From Amia ocellicauda (lineage: Eukaryota > Chordata > Actinopteri > Amiiformes > Amiidae): a stretch of 64,000 nt of DNA. This document shows, one piece after another, positions 22,744 to 33,447 of the stretch. Each line of letters begins with the position of its first letter. The first letter of the stretch is position 1. A program made the translations under genes and the position numbers. The stretch covers positions 35,264 to 99,263 of the forward strand of contig NW_027102749.1 in NCBI RefSeq assembly GCF_036373705.1, in the 5' to 3' direction. The notes beneath the pieces are model-generated. The model had not been told where the DNA came from. It ran no database searches and saw nothing but the letters and a program-made list of their open reading frames with translations.

Positions 22744-22862
22744 GCTTGTAGTCACACCGTCCTGAACGCGCCCGATCATATCAGATTTCGGAAGCTTAAC
22801 GGGGCAGGGCCTGGTCAGTACTTGGATGTGTGACCTCCTGGAAATACCAGGTGCTGCAAGCT
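22744..22862 (+). rRNA. 5S rRNA, divergent
   Basis: GCTTGTAGTCACACC, GATCATATCAGATTTCGG, GCTTAACGGGG, GATGTGTGACC. Confidence 0.85.
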
Positions 22863-23072
22863 TTTTACGTCTCCTGGGTAACTTCATCGTAGCTCTTAAT
22901 ACTCTCTTTCTGTCTCCAGGAGATATAATTGAAGAATTGTACACGTACCCGGCTACTTTCAACACCCTTTGCTGCACTGGTATATATCCCTCTATTTTTC
23001 TATTTTTTTTTTGCTGGCAGTTCCGTCAATACCCGCCAACCTTTAAGAGACATCATGCAGCCAGGCCTTTCG

Positions 23073-23191
23073 GCTTGTGGCCACACCGTCCTGAATGCGC
23101 CCGATCTCGTCAGATCTCGGAAGCTAAACGGGGCAGGGCCTGGTCAGTACTTGGATGGGAGACCTCCTAGAAATACCAGGTGCTGCAAGCT
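23073..23191 (+). rRNA. 5S rRNA, consensus-like
   Basis: C6T, C24T. Confidence 0.93.
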
Positions 23192-23408
23192 TTTTACGTC
23201 TCCTGGGTAACTTCATCGTAGCTCTTAATACTCTCTCTCTGTCTGGAGGAGATATAATTGAAGTATTGTACACGTATCCAGCTACTGTCAACACCCTTTG
23301 CTGCACTGATATTTTTCCATCCATTTTTCTTTTTTTTTTTTTTTTTTTGCTGGAAGTTCCGTCAATACCCGCCAACCTTTAAGAGACATCATGCAGCCAG
23401 GCATCTCG

Positions 23409-23527
23409 GCTTGCGGCCACACCATCCTGAACGCGCCCGATCTCGTCAGATCTCGGAAACTAAACGGGGCAGGACCTGGTCAGTACTTGGATGGGAGACC
23501 TCCTGGAAGTACCAGGTGCTGCAAGCT
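23409..23527 (+). rRNA. 5S rRNA, box C intact
   Basis: Second half and following spacer copy 19724-19842 (offset 3685); the first half is GCTTGCGG with A16. Confidence 0.91.
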
Positions 23528-23743
23528 TTTTACGTCACCTGGGGAACTTCGTCGTAGCTTTTAATACTCTCTTTCTGTCTGGAGGAGATTTAATTGAAGA
23601 ATTGTACACGTACCCGGCTACTTTCAACACCCTTTCCTGCACTGATATTTTTCCCTCCATTTTTCCTTTTTCTTTTTTTTTTTGCTGGAAGTTCCGTCAA
23701 TACCCTCCAGCCTTTAAGAGACATCATGCAGCCAGGCATCTCG

Positions 23744-23862
23744 GCTTGCGGCCACACCATCCTGAACGCGCCCGATCAAGTCAGATCTCGGAAGCTAAAC
23801 GGGGCAGGACCTGGTCAGTACATGAAAGTGAGACCTCCTGGAAATACCTAGTGCTGCAAGCT
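23744..23862 (+). rRNA. 5S rRNA, damaged box C class
   Basis: Duplicate of the copy at 20059 (offset 3685), with GATCAAGTCAG. Confidence 0.82.
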
Positions 23863-24086
23863 TTTACGTCTCCTGGGTAACTTTATCGTAGCTCTCAATA
23901 CTCTCTCTCTGTCTGGAGGAGATATAATTGAAGTATTGTACACGTATCCAGCTACTGTCAACACCCTTTGCTGCACTGATATTTTTCCATCCATTTTTCT
24001 TTTTTCTTTTTTTCTTTTTTTTTTTTGCTGGAAGTTCCGTCAATACCCGCCAACCTTTAAGAGACATCATGCAGCCAGGCCTTTCG

Positions 24087-24205
24087 GCTTGTGGCCACAC
24101 CGTCCTGAATGCGCCCGATCTCGTCAGATCTCGGAAGCTAAACGGGGCAGGGCCTTGTCAGTACTTGAATGGGAGACCTCCTAGAAATACCAGGTGCTGC
24201 AAGCT
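24087..24205 (+). rRNA. 5S rRNA, box C variant
   Basis: Partner of the copy at 20402; box C GAATGGGAG (G82A), normal GCTAAACGGGG. Confidence 0.9.
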
Positions 24206-24414
24206 TTTTACGTCTCCTGGGTAACTTCATCGTAGCTCTTAATACTCTCTTTCTGTCTCCAGGAGATATAATTGAAGAATTGTACACGTACCCGGCTACT
24301 TTCAACACCCTTTGCTGCGCTGGTATATTTCCCTCTATTTTTCTTTTTTTTTTTGCTGGCAGTTCCGTCAATACCCGCCAGCCTTTAAGAGACATCATGC
24401 AGCCAGACATCTTG

Positions 24415-24533
24415 GCTTGCGGCCACACCATCCTGAACGCGCCCGATCTTGTCAGATCTCGGAAGCTAAACGGGGCAGGACCTGGTCAGTACTTGGATGG
24501 GAGACCTCCTAGAAATAGCAGGTGCTGCAAGCT
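24415..24533 (+). rRNA. 5S rRNA, box C intact
   Basis: Partner of the copy at 20730; CTTGTC and ATAGCAGG, but CTGGTCAGT. Confidence 0.9.
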
Positions 24534-24743
24534 TTTTACGTCTCCTTGGTAACTTCATCGTAGCTCTTAATACTCTCTTTCTGTCTCCAGGAGATATAAT
24601 TGAAGAATTGTACACGTACCCGGCTACTTTCAACACCCTTTGCTGCACTGGTATATTTCCCTCTATTTTTCTTTTTTTTTTTTGCTGGCAGTTCCGTCAA
24701 TACCCGCCAGCCTTTAAGAGACATCATGCAGCCAGGCATCTCG

Positions 24744-24862
24744 GCTTGCGGCCACACCATCCTGAACGCGCCCGATCTCGTCAGATCTCGGAAGCTAAAC
24801 GGGGCAGGACCTGGTCAGTACATGAAAGTGAGACCTCCTGGAAATACCTAGTGCTGCAAGCT
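24744..24862 (+). rRNA. 5S rRNA, damaged box C class
   Basis: Partner of the copy at 21060 (offset 3684). Confidence 0.82.
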
Positions 24863-25084
24863 TTTACGTCTCCTGGGTAACTTTATCGTAGCTCTTAATA
24901 CTCTCTATCTGTCTGGAGGAGATATAATTGAAATATTGTACACGTACCCAGCTACTGTCAACACCCTTTGCTGCACTGATATTTTTCCATCCATTTTTCT
25001 TTTTTTTTTTTTTTTTTTTTTTTTGCTGGAAGTTCCGTTAATATCCGCCAACCTTTAAGAGACATCATGCAGCCAGGCATCTCG

Positions 25085-25203
25085 GCTTGCGGCCACACCG
25101 TCCTGAAGACGCAAGATCTCGTCAGATCTCGGAAGAAAAACTAGGCAGGGCCTGGTCAGTAATTGGATGGGTGACCTCCTGGAAATACCAGGTGCTGAAA
25201 GCT
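25085..25203 (+). rRNA. 5S rRNA, broken box A
   Basis: GAAGACGCAAGATC, GAAGAAAAACTAGGCAGG in box A, GTAATTGGATGGG, GCTGAAAGCT. Full length, unlike its relative at 14699. Confidence 0.83.
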
Positions 25204-25413
25204 TTTTACATCTCCTGGGTAACTTCAGCGTAGCTCTTAATACTCTCTTTCTGTCTCCAGGAGATATAATTGAAGAATTGTACACGTACCCGGCTACTTT
25301 CAACACCCTTTGCTGCACTGGTATATTTCCCTCTATTTTTCTTTTTTTTTTTTGCTGGCAGTTCCGTCAATACCCGCCAGCCTTTAAGAGACATCATGCA
25401 GCCAGGCATCTCG

Positions 25414-25532
25414 GCTTGCGGCCACACCATCTTGAACGCGCCCGATCTCGTCAGATCTCGGAAGCTAAACGGGGCAGGACCTGGTCAGTACATGAAAGTG
25501 AGACCTCCTGGAAATACCTAGTTCTGCAAGCT
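25414..25532 (+). rRNA. 5S rRNA, damaged box C class
   Basis: ACATGAAAGTGAG; CCTAGTTCTG. Confidence 0.82.
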
Positions 25533-25748
25533 TTTACGTCTCCTGGGTAACTTTATCGTAGCTCTTAATACTCTCTCTCTGTCTGGAGGAGATATAATTG
25601 AAGTATTGTACACGTACCCAGCTACTGTCAACACCATTTGCTGCACTGATATTTTTCCATCCATTTTTCTTTTTTTTTTTTTTTTTTTGCTGGAAGTTCC
25701 GTCAATACCCGCCAACCTTTAAGAGACATCATGCAGCCAGGCCTTTCG

Positions 25749-25867
25749 GCTTGTGGCCACACCGTCCTGAATGCGCCCGATCTCGTTAGATCTCGGAAGC
25801 TAAACGGGGCAGGGCCTGGTCAGTACTTGGATGGGAGACCTCCTAGAAATACCAGGTGCTGCAAGCT
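25749..25867 (+). rRNA. 5S rRNA, consensus-like
   Basis: C6T, C24T, GTTAGATC in loop C. Confidence 0.92.
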
Positions 25868-26076
25868 TTTTACGTCTCCTGGGTAACTTCATCGTAGCTC
25901 TTAATACTCTCTTTCTGTCTCCAGGAGATATAATTGAAGAATTGTACACGTACCCGGCTACTTTCAACACCCTTTGCTGCACTGGTATATTTCCCTCTAT
26001 TTTTCTTTTTTTTTTTGCTGGCAGTTCCGTCAATACCCGCCAGCCTTTAAGAGACATCATGCAGCCAGGCATCTCG

Positions 26077-26195
26077 GCTTGCGGCCACACCATCCTGAAC
26101 GCGCCCGATCTCGTCAGATCTCGGAAGCTAAACGCGGCAGGACCTGGTCAGTACATGAAAGTGAGACCTCCTGGAAATACCTAGTGCTGCAAGCT
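26077..26195 (+). rRNA. 5S rRNA, damaged box C class
   Basis: ACGCGGCAGG in box A (G59C) plus ACATGAAAGTGAG. Confidence 0.82.
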
Positions 26196-26419
26196 TTTAC
26201 GTCTCCTGGGTAACTTTATCGTAGCTCTTAATACTCTCTCTCTGTCTGGAGGAGATATAATTGAAGTATTGTACACGTATCCAGCTACTGTCAACACCCT
26301 TTGCTGCACTGATATTTTTCCATCCATTTTTCTTTTTTCTTTTTTTCTTTTTTTTTTTGGCTGGAAGTTCCGTCAATACCCGCCAACCTTTAAGAGACAT
26401 CATGCAGCTGGGCCTCTCG

Positions 26420-26538
26420 GCTTTCGGCCACACCGTCCTGAATGCGCATGATATCGTCAGATCTCGGAAGCTAAACGGGGCAGGACCTGGTCAGTACTTG
26501 AATGTGAGACCTCCTGGAAATACCAGGTGCTGCAAGCT
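26420..26538 (+). rRNA. 5S rRNA, divergent
   Basis: GCTTTCGG start, GCATGATATCG, ACTTGAATGTGAG, CCAGG arm. Confidence 0.85.
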
Positions 26539-26758
26539 TTTACGTCTCCTGGGTAACTTTATCGTAGCTCTTAATACTCTCTTTCAGTCTGCAGGAGATA
26601 TAATTGAAGAATTGTACACGTACCCGGCTACTTTCAACACCCTTTCCTGCACTGATATTTTTCCTTCCATTTTTCTATTTTTTTTTTTTTTTCTTTTTGC
26701 TGGAAGTTCCGTCAATACCCGCCAACCTTTAAGAGACATCATGCAGCCAGGCCTTTTG

Positions 26759-26877
26759 ACTTGTGGCCACAACGTCCTGAATGCTCCCGATCTCGTCAGA
26801 TCTCGGAAGCTAAACGGGGCAGGGCCTGGTCAGTACTTGGATGGGAGACCTCCTAGAAATACCAGGTGCTGCAAGCT
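26759..26877 (+). rRNA. 5S rRNA, G1A
   Basis: ACTTGTGG start, AACGTCCTGAATGCTCCCG; box A and C intact. Confidence 0.89.
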
Positions 26878-27096
26878 TTTTACGTCTCCTGGGTAACTTC
26901 ATCGTAGCTCTTAATACTCTCTTTCTGTCTCCAGGAGATATAATTGAAGAATTGTACACGTACCCGGCTACTTTCAACACCTTTTCCTGCACTGATATTT
27001 TTCCCTCCATTTTTCTTTTTTTTTTTTTTTTTTTTTGCTGGAAATTCCGTCAATACCCGCTAGCCTTTAAGAGACATCATGCAGCCAGACAACTCG

Positions 27097-27215
27097 GCTT
27101 GCGGCCACACCGTCCTGAACGCACCCGATCAAGTCAGATCTCGGAAGCTAAACGGGGCAGGACCTGGTCAGTACATGAAAGTGAGACCTCCTGGAAATAC
27201 CTGGTGCTGCAAGCT
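27097..27215 (+). rRNA. 5S rRNA, damaged box C class
   Basis: GCACCCGATCAAGTC, ACATGAAAGTGAG, A106T. Confidence 0.82.
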
Positions 27216-27429
27216 TTTACGTCTCCTGGGTAACTTTATCGTAGCTCTTAATACTCTCTATCTGTCTGGAGGAGATATAATTGAAGTATTGTACACGTAC
27301 CCAGCTACTGTCAACACCCTTTGCTGCACTGATATTTTTCCATCCATTTTTTTTTTTTTTTTTTTTTTTGCTGGAAGTTCCGTCAATACCCGCCAACCTT
27401 TAAGAGACATCATGCAGCCAGGCCTCTTC

Positions 27430-27548
27430 GCTTGCGGCCACACCGTCCTGAATGCGCTCGATCTCGTCAGATCTCGGAAGCTAAACGGGGCAGGGCCTGG
27501 TCAGTACTTGGATGGGAGACCTCCTAGAAATACCAGGTGCTGCAAGCC
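27430..27548 (+). rRNA. 5S rRNA, consensus-like
   Basis: GCGCTCGATC; ends AAGCC like the copy at 27. Confidence 0.92.
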
Positions 27549-27769
27549 TTTTACGTCTCCTGGGTAACTTCATCGTAGCTCTTAATACTCTCTTTCTGTC
27601 TCCAGGAGATATAATTGAAGAATTGTACACGTACCCGGCTACTTTCAACACCCTTTCCTGCACTGATATTTTTCCCTCCATTTTTCTATTTTTTTTTTTT
27701 TTTTTTTTTGCTGGAAATTCCGCCAATACCCGCCAGCCTTTAAGAGACATCATGCAGCCAGGCCTCTTG

Positions 27770-27888
27770 GCTTGCGGCCACACCGTCCTGAACGCGCCCG
27801 ATCTCGTCAGATCTCGGAAGCTAAACGGGGCAGGGCCTGGTCAGTACTTGGATGGGAGACCTCCTAGAAATACCAGGTGCTGCAAGCT
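27770..27888 (+). rRNA. 5S rRNA, consensus
   Basis: It matches the array consensus throughout; the best single reference copy. Confidence 0.95.
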
Positions 27889-28099
27889 TTTTACGTCTCC
27901 TGGGTAACTTCATCGTATTTCTTAATACTCTCTTTCTGTCTCCAGGAGATGTAATTGAAGAATTGTACACGTACCCGGCTACTTTCAACACCCTTTGCTG
28001 CACTGGTATATTTCCCTCTATTTTTCTTTTTTTTTTTTTGCTGGCAGTTCCGTCAATACCCGCCAGCCTTTAAGAGACATCATGCAGCCAGGCATCTCG

Positions 28100-28218
28100 G
28101 CTTACGGCCACACCATCCTGAACGCGCCCGATCTCGTCAGATCTCGGAAGCTAAACGGGGCAGGACCTGGTCAGTACATGAAAGTGAGACCTCCTGGAAA
28201 TACCTAGTGCTGCAAGCT
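28100..28218 (+). rRNA. 5S rRNA, damaged box C class
   Basis: GCTTACGG start (A5 as in classical vertebrate 5S); ACATGAAAGTGAG; CCTAGTG. Confidence 0.82.
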
Positions 28219-28424
28219 TTTACGTCTCCTGGGTAACTTTATCGTAGCTCTTAATACTCTCTATCTGTCTGGAGGAGATATAATTGAAGTATAGTACACG
28301 TACCCAGCTACTGTCAACACCCTTTGCTGCACTGATATTTTTCCATCCATTTTTTTTTTTTTTTGCTGGAAGTTCCGTCAATACCCGCCAACCTTTAAGA
28401 GACATCATGCAGCCAGGCATCTCG

Positions 28425-28543
28425 GCTTGCGGCCACACCATCCTGAACGCGCCCGATCTCGTCAGATCTCGGAAGCTAAACGGGGCAGGACCTGGTCAGT
28501 ACATGAAAGTGAGACCTCCTGGAAATACCTAGTGCTGCAAGCT
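28425..28543 (+). rRNA. 5S rRNA, damaged box C class
   Basis: Second damaged copy in a row; ACATGAAAGTGAG, CCTAGTG. Confidence 0.82.
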
Positions 28544-28765
28544 TTTACGTCTCCTGGGTAACTTTATCGTAGCTCTTAATACTCTCTCTCTGTCTGGAGG
28601 AGATATAATTGAAGTATTGTACACGTATCCAGCTACTGTCAACACCCTTTGCTGCACTGATATTTTTCCATCCATTTTTCTTTTTTCTTTTTTTTTTTTT
28701 TTTTTGCTGGAAGTTCCGTCAATACCCGCCAACCTTTAAGAGACATCATGCAGCCAGGCCTTTCG

Positions 28766-28884
28766 GCTTGTGGCCACACCGTCCTGAATGCGCCCGATCT
28801 CGTCAGATCTCGGAAGCTAAACGGGGCAGGGCCTGGTCAGTACTTGGATGGGAGACCTCCTAGAAATACCAGGTGCTGCAAGCT
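28766..28884 (+). rRNA. 5S rRNA, consensus-like
   Basis: C6T, C24T. Confidence 0.93.
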
Positions 28885-29093
28885 TTTTACGTCTCCTGGG
28901 TAACTTCATCGTAGCTCTTAATACTCTCTTTCTGTCTCCAGGAGATATAATTGAAGAATTGTACACGTACCCGGCTACTTTCAACACCCTTTGCTGCACT
29001 GGTATATTTCCCTCTATTTTTCTTTTTTTTTTTGCTGGCAGTTCCGTCAATACCCGCCAGCCTTTAAGAGACATCATGCAGCCAGGCATCTCG

Positions 29094-29212
29094 GCTTGCG
29101 GCCACACCGTCCTGAACGCGCCCGATCTCGTCAGATCTCGGAAGCTAAACGGGGTAGGGCCTGGTCAGTACTTGGATGGGAGACCTCCTAGAAATACCAG
29201 GTGCTGCAAGCT
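29094..29212 (+). rRNA. 5S rRNA, consensus-like
   Basis: GGGGTAGGGCC is the only notable change. Confidence 0.93.
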
Positions 29213-29422
29213 TTTTACGTCTCCTGGGTAACTTCATCGTAGCTCTTAATACTCTCTTTATGTCTGGAGAAGATATAATTGAAGAATTGTAAACGTACCC
29301 GGCTACTTTCAACACCCTTTGCTGCACTGGTATTTTTCCCTCTATTTTTCTTTTTTTTTTTTGCTGGCAGTTATGTCAATACCCGCCAGCCTTTAAGAGA
29401 CATCATGCAGCCAGGCATCTCG

Positions 29423-29541
29423 GCTTGCGGCCACACCATCCTGAACGCGCCCGATCTCGTCAGATCTCGGAAGCTAAACGGGGCAGGACCTGGTCAGTAC
29501 GTGAAAGTGAGACCTCCTGGAAATACCTAGTGCTGCAAGCT
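29423..29541 (+). rRNA. 5S rRNA, damaged box C class
   Basis: ACGTGAAAGTGAG; CCTAGTG; the spacer follows as TTTTACATCTCC. Confidence 0.82.
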
Positions 29542-29764
29542 TTTACATCTCCTGGGTAACTTTATCGTAGCTCTTAATACTCTCTCTCTGTCTGGAGGAG
29601 ATATAATTGAAGTATTGTACACGTATCCAGCTACTGTCAACACCCTTTGCTGCACTGATATTTTTCCATCCATTTTTCTTTTTTCTATTTTTCTTTTTTT
29701 TTTTTGCTGGAAGTTCCGTCAATACCCGCCAACCTTTAGAGACATCATGCAGCCAGGCCTTTCG

Positions 29765-29883
29765 GCTTGTGGCCACACCGTCCTGAATGCGCCCGATCTC
29801 GTCAGATCTCGGAAGCTAAACGGGGCAGGGCCTGGTCAGTGCTTGGATGGGAGACCTCCTAGAAATACCAGGTGCTGCAAGCT
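29765..29883 (+). rRNA. 5S rRNA, box C nearly intact
   Basis: GTGCTTGGATGGG (A77G); the upstream box is shortened to CTTTAGAG. Confidence 0.91.
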
Positions 29884-30092
29884 TTTTACGTCTCCTGGGT
29901 AACTTCATCGTAGCTCTTAATACTCTCTTTCTGTCTCCAGGAGATATAATTGAAGAATTGTACACGTACCCGGCTACTTTCAACACCCTTTGCTGCATTG
30001 GTATTTTTCCCTCTATTTTTCTTTTTTTTTTTGCTGGCAGTTATGTCAATACCCGCCAGCCTTTAAGAGACATCATGCAGCCAGGCATCTTG

Positions 30093-30211
30093 GCTTGTGG
30101 CCACACCATCCTGAACGCGCCCGATCTCGTCAGATCTCGGAAGCTAAACGGGGCAGGGCCTGGTCAGTACTTGGATGGGAGACCTCCTAGAAATACCAGG
30201 TGCTGCAAGCT
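30093..30211 (+). rRNA. 5S rRNA, box C intact
   Basis: C6T, A16; otherwise consensus. The downstream spacer duplicates the one after 29212 (offset 999). Confidence 0.92.
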
Positions 30212-30421
30212 TTTTACGTCTCCTGGGTAACTTCATCGTAGCTCTTAATACTCTCTTTATGTCTGGAGAAGATATAATTGAAGAATTGTAAACGTACCCG
30301 GCTACTTTCAACACCCTTTGCTGCACTGGTATTTTTCCCTCTATTTTTCTTTTTTTTTTTTGCTGGCAGTTATGTCAATACCCGCCAGCCTTTAAGAGAC
30401 ATCATGCAGCCAGGCATCTCG

Positions 30422-30540
30422 GCTTGCGGCCACACCATCCAGAACGCGCCCGATCTCGTCAGATCTCGGAAGCTAAACGGGGCAGGACCTGGTCAGTACA
30501 TGAAAGTGAGACCTCCTGGAAATACCTAGTGCTGCAAGCT
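30422..30540 (+). rRNA. 5S rRNA, damaged box C class
   Basis: Partner of the copy at 29423; ACCATCCAGAAC and ACATGAAAGTGAG. Confidence 0.82.
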
Positions 30541-30762
30541 TTTACATCTCCTGGGTAACTTTATCGTAGCTCTTAATACTCTCTCTCTGTCTGGAGGAGA
30601 TATAATTGAAGTATTGTACACGTATCCAGCTACTGTCAACACCCTTTGCTGCACTGATATTTTTCCATCCATTTTTCTTTTTTCTTTTTTTCTTTTTTTT
30701 TTTGCTGGAAGTTCCGTCAATACCCGCCAACCTTTAGAGACATCATGCAGCCAGGCCTTTCG

Positions 30763-30881
30763 GCTTGTTGCCACACCGTCCTGAATGCGCCTGATCTCGT
30801 CAGATCTCGGAAGCTAAACGGGGCAGGGCCTGATCAGTGCTTGGATGGGAGACCTCCTAGAAATACCAGGTGCTGCAAGCT
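30763..30881 (+). rRNA. 5S rRNA, box C nearly intact
   Basis: GCTTGTTGCC, CCTGATCAGTGCTTGG; upstream CTTTAGAG. Confidence 0.9.
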
Positions 30882-31091
30882 TTTTACGTCTCCTGGGTAA
30901 CTTCATCGTAGCTCTTAATACTCTCTTTCTGTCTCCAGGAGATATAATTGAAGAATTGTACACGTACCCGGCTACTTTCAACACCCTTTGCTGCACTGGT
31001 ATTTTTCCCTCTATTTTTCTTTTTTTTTTTTGCTGGCAGTTATGTCAATACCCGCCAGCCTTTAAGAGACATCATGCAGCCAGGCATCTCG

Positions 31092-31210
31092 GCTTGCGGC
31101 CACACCATCCTGAACGCGCCCGATCTCGTCAGATCTCGGAAGCTAAACGGGGCAGGACCTGGTCAGTACATGAATGTGAGACCTCCTGGAAATACCTGGT
31201 GCTGCAAGCT
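31092..31210 (+). rRNA. 5S rRNA, damaged box C class
   Basis: ACATGAATGTGAG with A106T only. Confidence 0.82.
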
Positions 31211-31428
31211 TTTACGTCTCCTGGGTAACTTTATCGTAGCTCTTAATACTCTCTATCTGTCTGGAGGAGATATAATTGAAGTATTGTACACGTACCCAGC
31301 TACTGTCAACACCCTTTGCTGCACTGATATTTTTCCATCCATTTTTCTTTTTTCTTTTTTATTTTTTTGCTGGAAATTCCGTCAATACCCGCTAGCCTTT
31401 AAGAGACATCATGCAGCCAGACATCTCG

Positions 31429-31548
31429 GCTTGCCGGCCACACCGTCCTGAACGCGCCCGATCTTGTCAGATCTCGGAAGCTAAACGGGGCAGGACCTGG
31501 TCAGTACTTAAATGTGAGACCTCCTGGAAATACCAGGTGCTGCCAGCT
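31429..31548 (+). rRNA. 5S rRNA, 1-nt insertion
   Basis: GCTTGCCGGCC adds one C in helix I (120 nt); ACTTAAATGTGAG; ends CTGCCAGCT. Confidence 0.83.
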
Positions 31549-31757
31549 TTTTACGTCTCCTGGGGAACTTCATCGTAGCTCTTAATACTCTCTTTATGTC
31601 TGGAGAAGATATAATTGAAGAATTGTAAACGTACCCGGCTACTTTCAACACCCTTTGCTGCACTGGTATTTTTCCCTCTATTATTCTTTTTTTTTTTGCT
31701 GGCAGTTATGTCAATACCCGCCAGCCTTTAAGAGACATCATGCAGCCAGGCATCTCG

Positions 31758-31876
31758 GCTTGCGGCCAAACCATCCTGAACGCGCCCGATCTCGTCAGAT
31801 CTCGGAAGCTAAACGGGGCAGGACCTGGTCTGTACACGAATGTGAGTCCTCCTGGAAATACCTCGTGCTGCAAGCT
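31758..31876 (+). rRNA. 5S rRNA, damaged box C class
   Basis: GGCCAAACC, GTCTGTACACGAATGTGAGTCC, CCTCGTG. Confidence 0.8.
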
Positions 31877-32084
31877 TTTACGTCTCCTGGGTAACTTTAT
31901 CGTAGCTCTTAATACTCTCTATCTGTCTGGAGGAGATTTAATTGAAGTATTGTACACGTACCCAGCTACTGTCAACACCCTTTGCTGCACTGATATTTTT
32001 CCATCCATTTTTTTTTTTTTTTTTGCTGGAAGTTCCGTCAATACCCGCCAACCTTTAAGAGACATCATGCAGCCAGGCCTTTCG

Positions 32085-32203
32085 GCTTGTGGCCACACCG
32101 TCCTGAATGCGCCCGATCTCGTCAGATCTCGGAAGCTAAACGGGGCAGGACCTGGTCAGTACATGAATGTGAGTCCTCCTGGAAATACCAGGTGCTGCTA
32201 GCT
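32085..32203 (+). rRNA. 5S rRNA, damaged box C class
   Basis: ACATGAATGTGAGTCC; CCAGG arm kept; ends CTGCTAGCT. Confidence 0.81.
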
Positions 32204-32331
32204 TTTTCGTCTCCTGGGTAACTTTATCGTAGCTCTTAATTCTCTCTATCTGTCTGGAGGAGATATAATTGAAGAATTGTACACGTACCCAGCTACTGTC
32301 AACACCCTTTGCTGCACTGATATTTTTCCAT

Positions 32332-32334
<3 letters not shown>

Positions 32335-32366
<32 letters not shown>
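32335..32366 (+). repeat. Long spacer poly(T) tract (representative)
   Basis: This run of about 32 T is among the longest in the array. The same spacer position holds 8 or more T in every unit, often broken by single C, A or G. It may act as a back-up Pol III terminator or simply be slippage-prone DNA. Confidence 0.8.
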
Positions 32367-32370
<4 letters not shown>

Positions 32371-32426
32371 GAAGTTCCGTCAATACCTGCCAACCTTTAA
32401 GAGACATCATGCATCCAGGCCTTTTG

Positions 32427-32545
32427 ACTTGTGGCCACACCGTCCTGAATGCGCCCGATCTCGTCAGATCTCGGAAGCTAAACGGGGCAGGGCCTGGTCA
32501 GTACTTGGATGGGAGACCTCCTAGAAATACCAGGTGCTGCAAGCT
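32427..32545 (+). rRNA. 5S rRNA, G1A
   Basis: ACTTGTGG start; the rest is consensus-like. Confidence 0.91.
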
Positions 32546-32764
32546 TTTTACGTCTCCTGGGTAACTTCATCGTAGCTCTTAATACTCTCTTTCTGTCTCC
32601 AGGAGATATAATTGAAGAATTGTACACGTACCCGGCTACTTTCAACACCCTTTCCTGCACTGATATTTTTTCCTCCATTTTTCTTTTTTTTTTTTTTTTT
32701 TTTTGCTGGAAATTCCGTCAATACCCGCCAGCCTTTAAGAGACATCATGCAGCCAGACATCTCG

Positions 32765-32893
32765 GCTTGCGGCCACACCGTCCTGAACGCGCCCGATCTT
32801 GCCCGATCTTGTCAGATCTCGGAAGCTAACCGGGGCAGGACCTGGTCAGTACTTAAATGTGAGACCTCCTGGAAATACCAGGTGCTGCCAGCT
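32765..32893 (+). pseudogene. 5S rRNA copy with 10-nt duplication
   Basis: CCCGATCTTG is repeated in the loop C arm, giving 129 nt; GCTAACCGGGG, ACTTAAATGTGAG, CTGCCAGCT. Confidence 0.84.
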
Positions 32894-33112
32894 TTTTATG
32901 TCTCCTGGGGAACTTCATCGTAGCTCTTAATACTCTCTTTCTCTCTGGAGAAGATATAATTGAAGAATTGTACACGTACCCGGCTACTTTCAACACCCTT
33001 TGCTGCACTGATATTTTTCCCTCCATTTTTCTATTTTTTTTTTTTTTTTTTTGCTGGAAATTCCGTCAATACCCGCCAGCCTTTAAGAGACATCATGCAG
33101 CCAGGCTTCTCG

Positions 33113-33231
33113 GCTTGCGGCCACAGCGTCCTGAACGCGCCCGATCTCGTCAGATCTCGGAAGCTAAACGGGGCAGGTCCTGGTCAGTACTTGGATGGGT
33201 GACCTCCTGGAAATACCTGGTGCTGCAAGCT
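33113..33231 (+). rRNA. 5S rRNA, variant
   Basis: CACAGCGTCC, GCAGGTCCTGG, GATGGGTG, A106T. Confidence 0.88.
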
Positions 33232-33447
33232 TTTTACGTCTCCTGGGTAACTTCATCGTAGCTCTTAATATTCTCTTTCAGTCTGGAGGAGATATAATTG
33301 AAGAAATATACACGTACCTGGCTACTTTCAACACCCATTGCTGCACTGATATTTTTCTCTCGATTTTTCTTTTTTCTTTTTTTTTTTGCTGGAAGTTCCG
33401 TCAATACCCTCGTGCCTTTAAGATACATCATGCAGCCAGGCTTCTCG

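Larger units (their letters stand above)
19780..25000 (+). repeat. 11-unit (about 3.69 kb) and 3-unit (1007 bp) duplications
   Basis: Genes 19724-21060 pair with 23409-24744 at offset 3684 to 3685, sharing GATCAAGTCAG and ATAGCAGG. Between them 21060/21395 pair with 22067/22402 at offset 1007, sharing the rare GCAAGATTTTACG 3' end. Confidence 0.88.
29094..31000 (+). repeat. 3-unit (999 bp) duplication in the 5S array
   Basis: Genes 29094, 29423 and 29765 pair with 30093, 30422 and 30763. Rare shared marks are ATTGTAAACGTACC and GCAGTTATGTCAATACC in the spacers. Confidence 0.87.
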
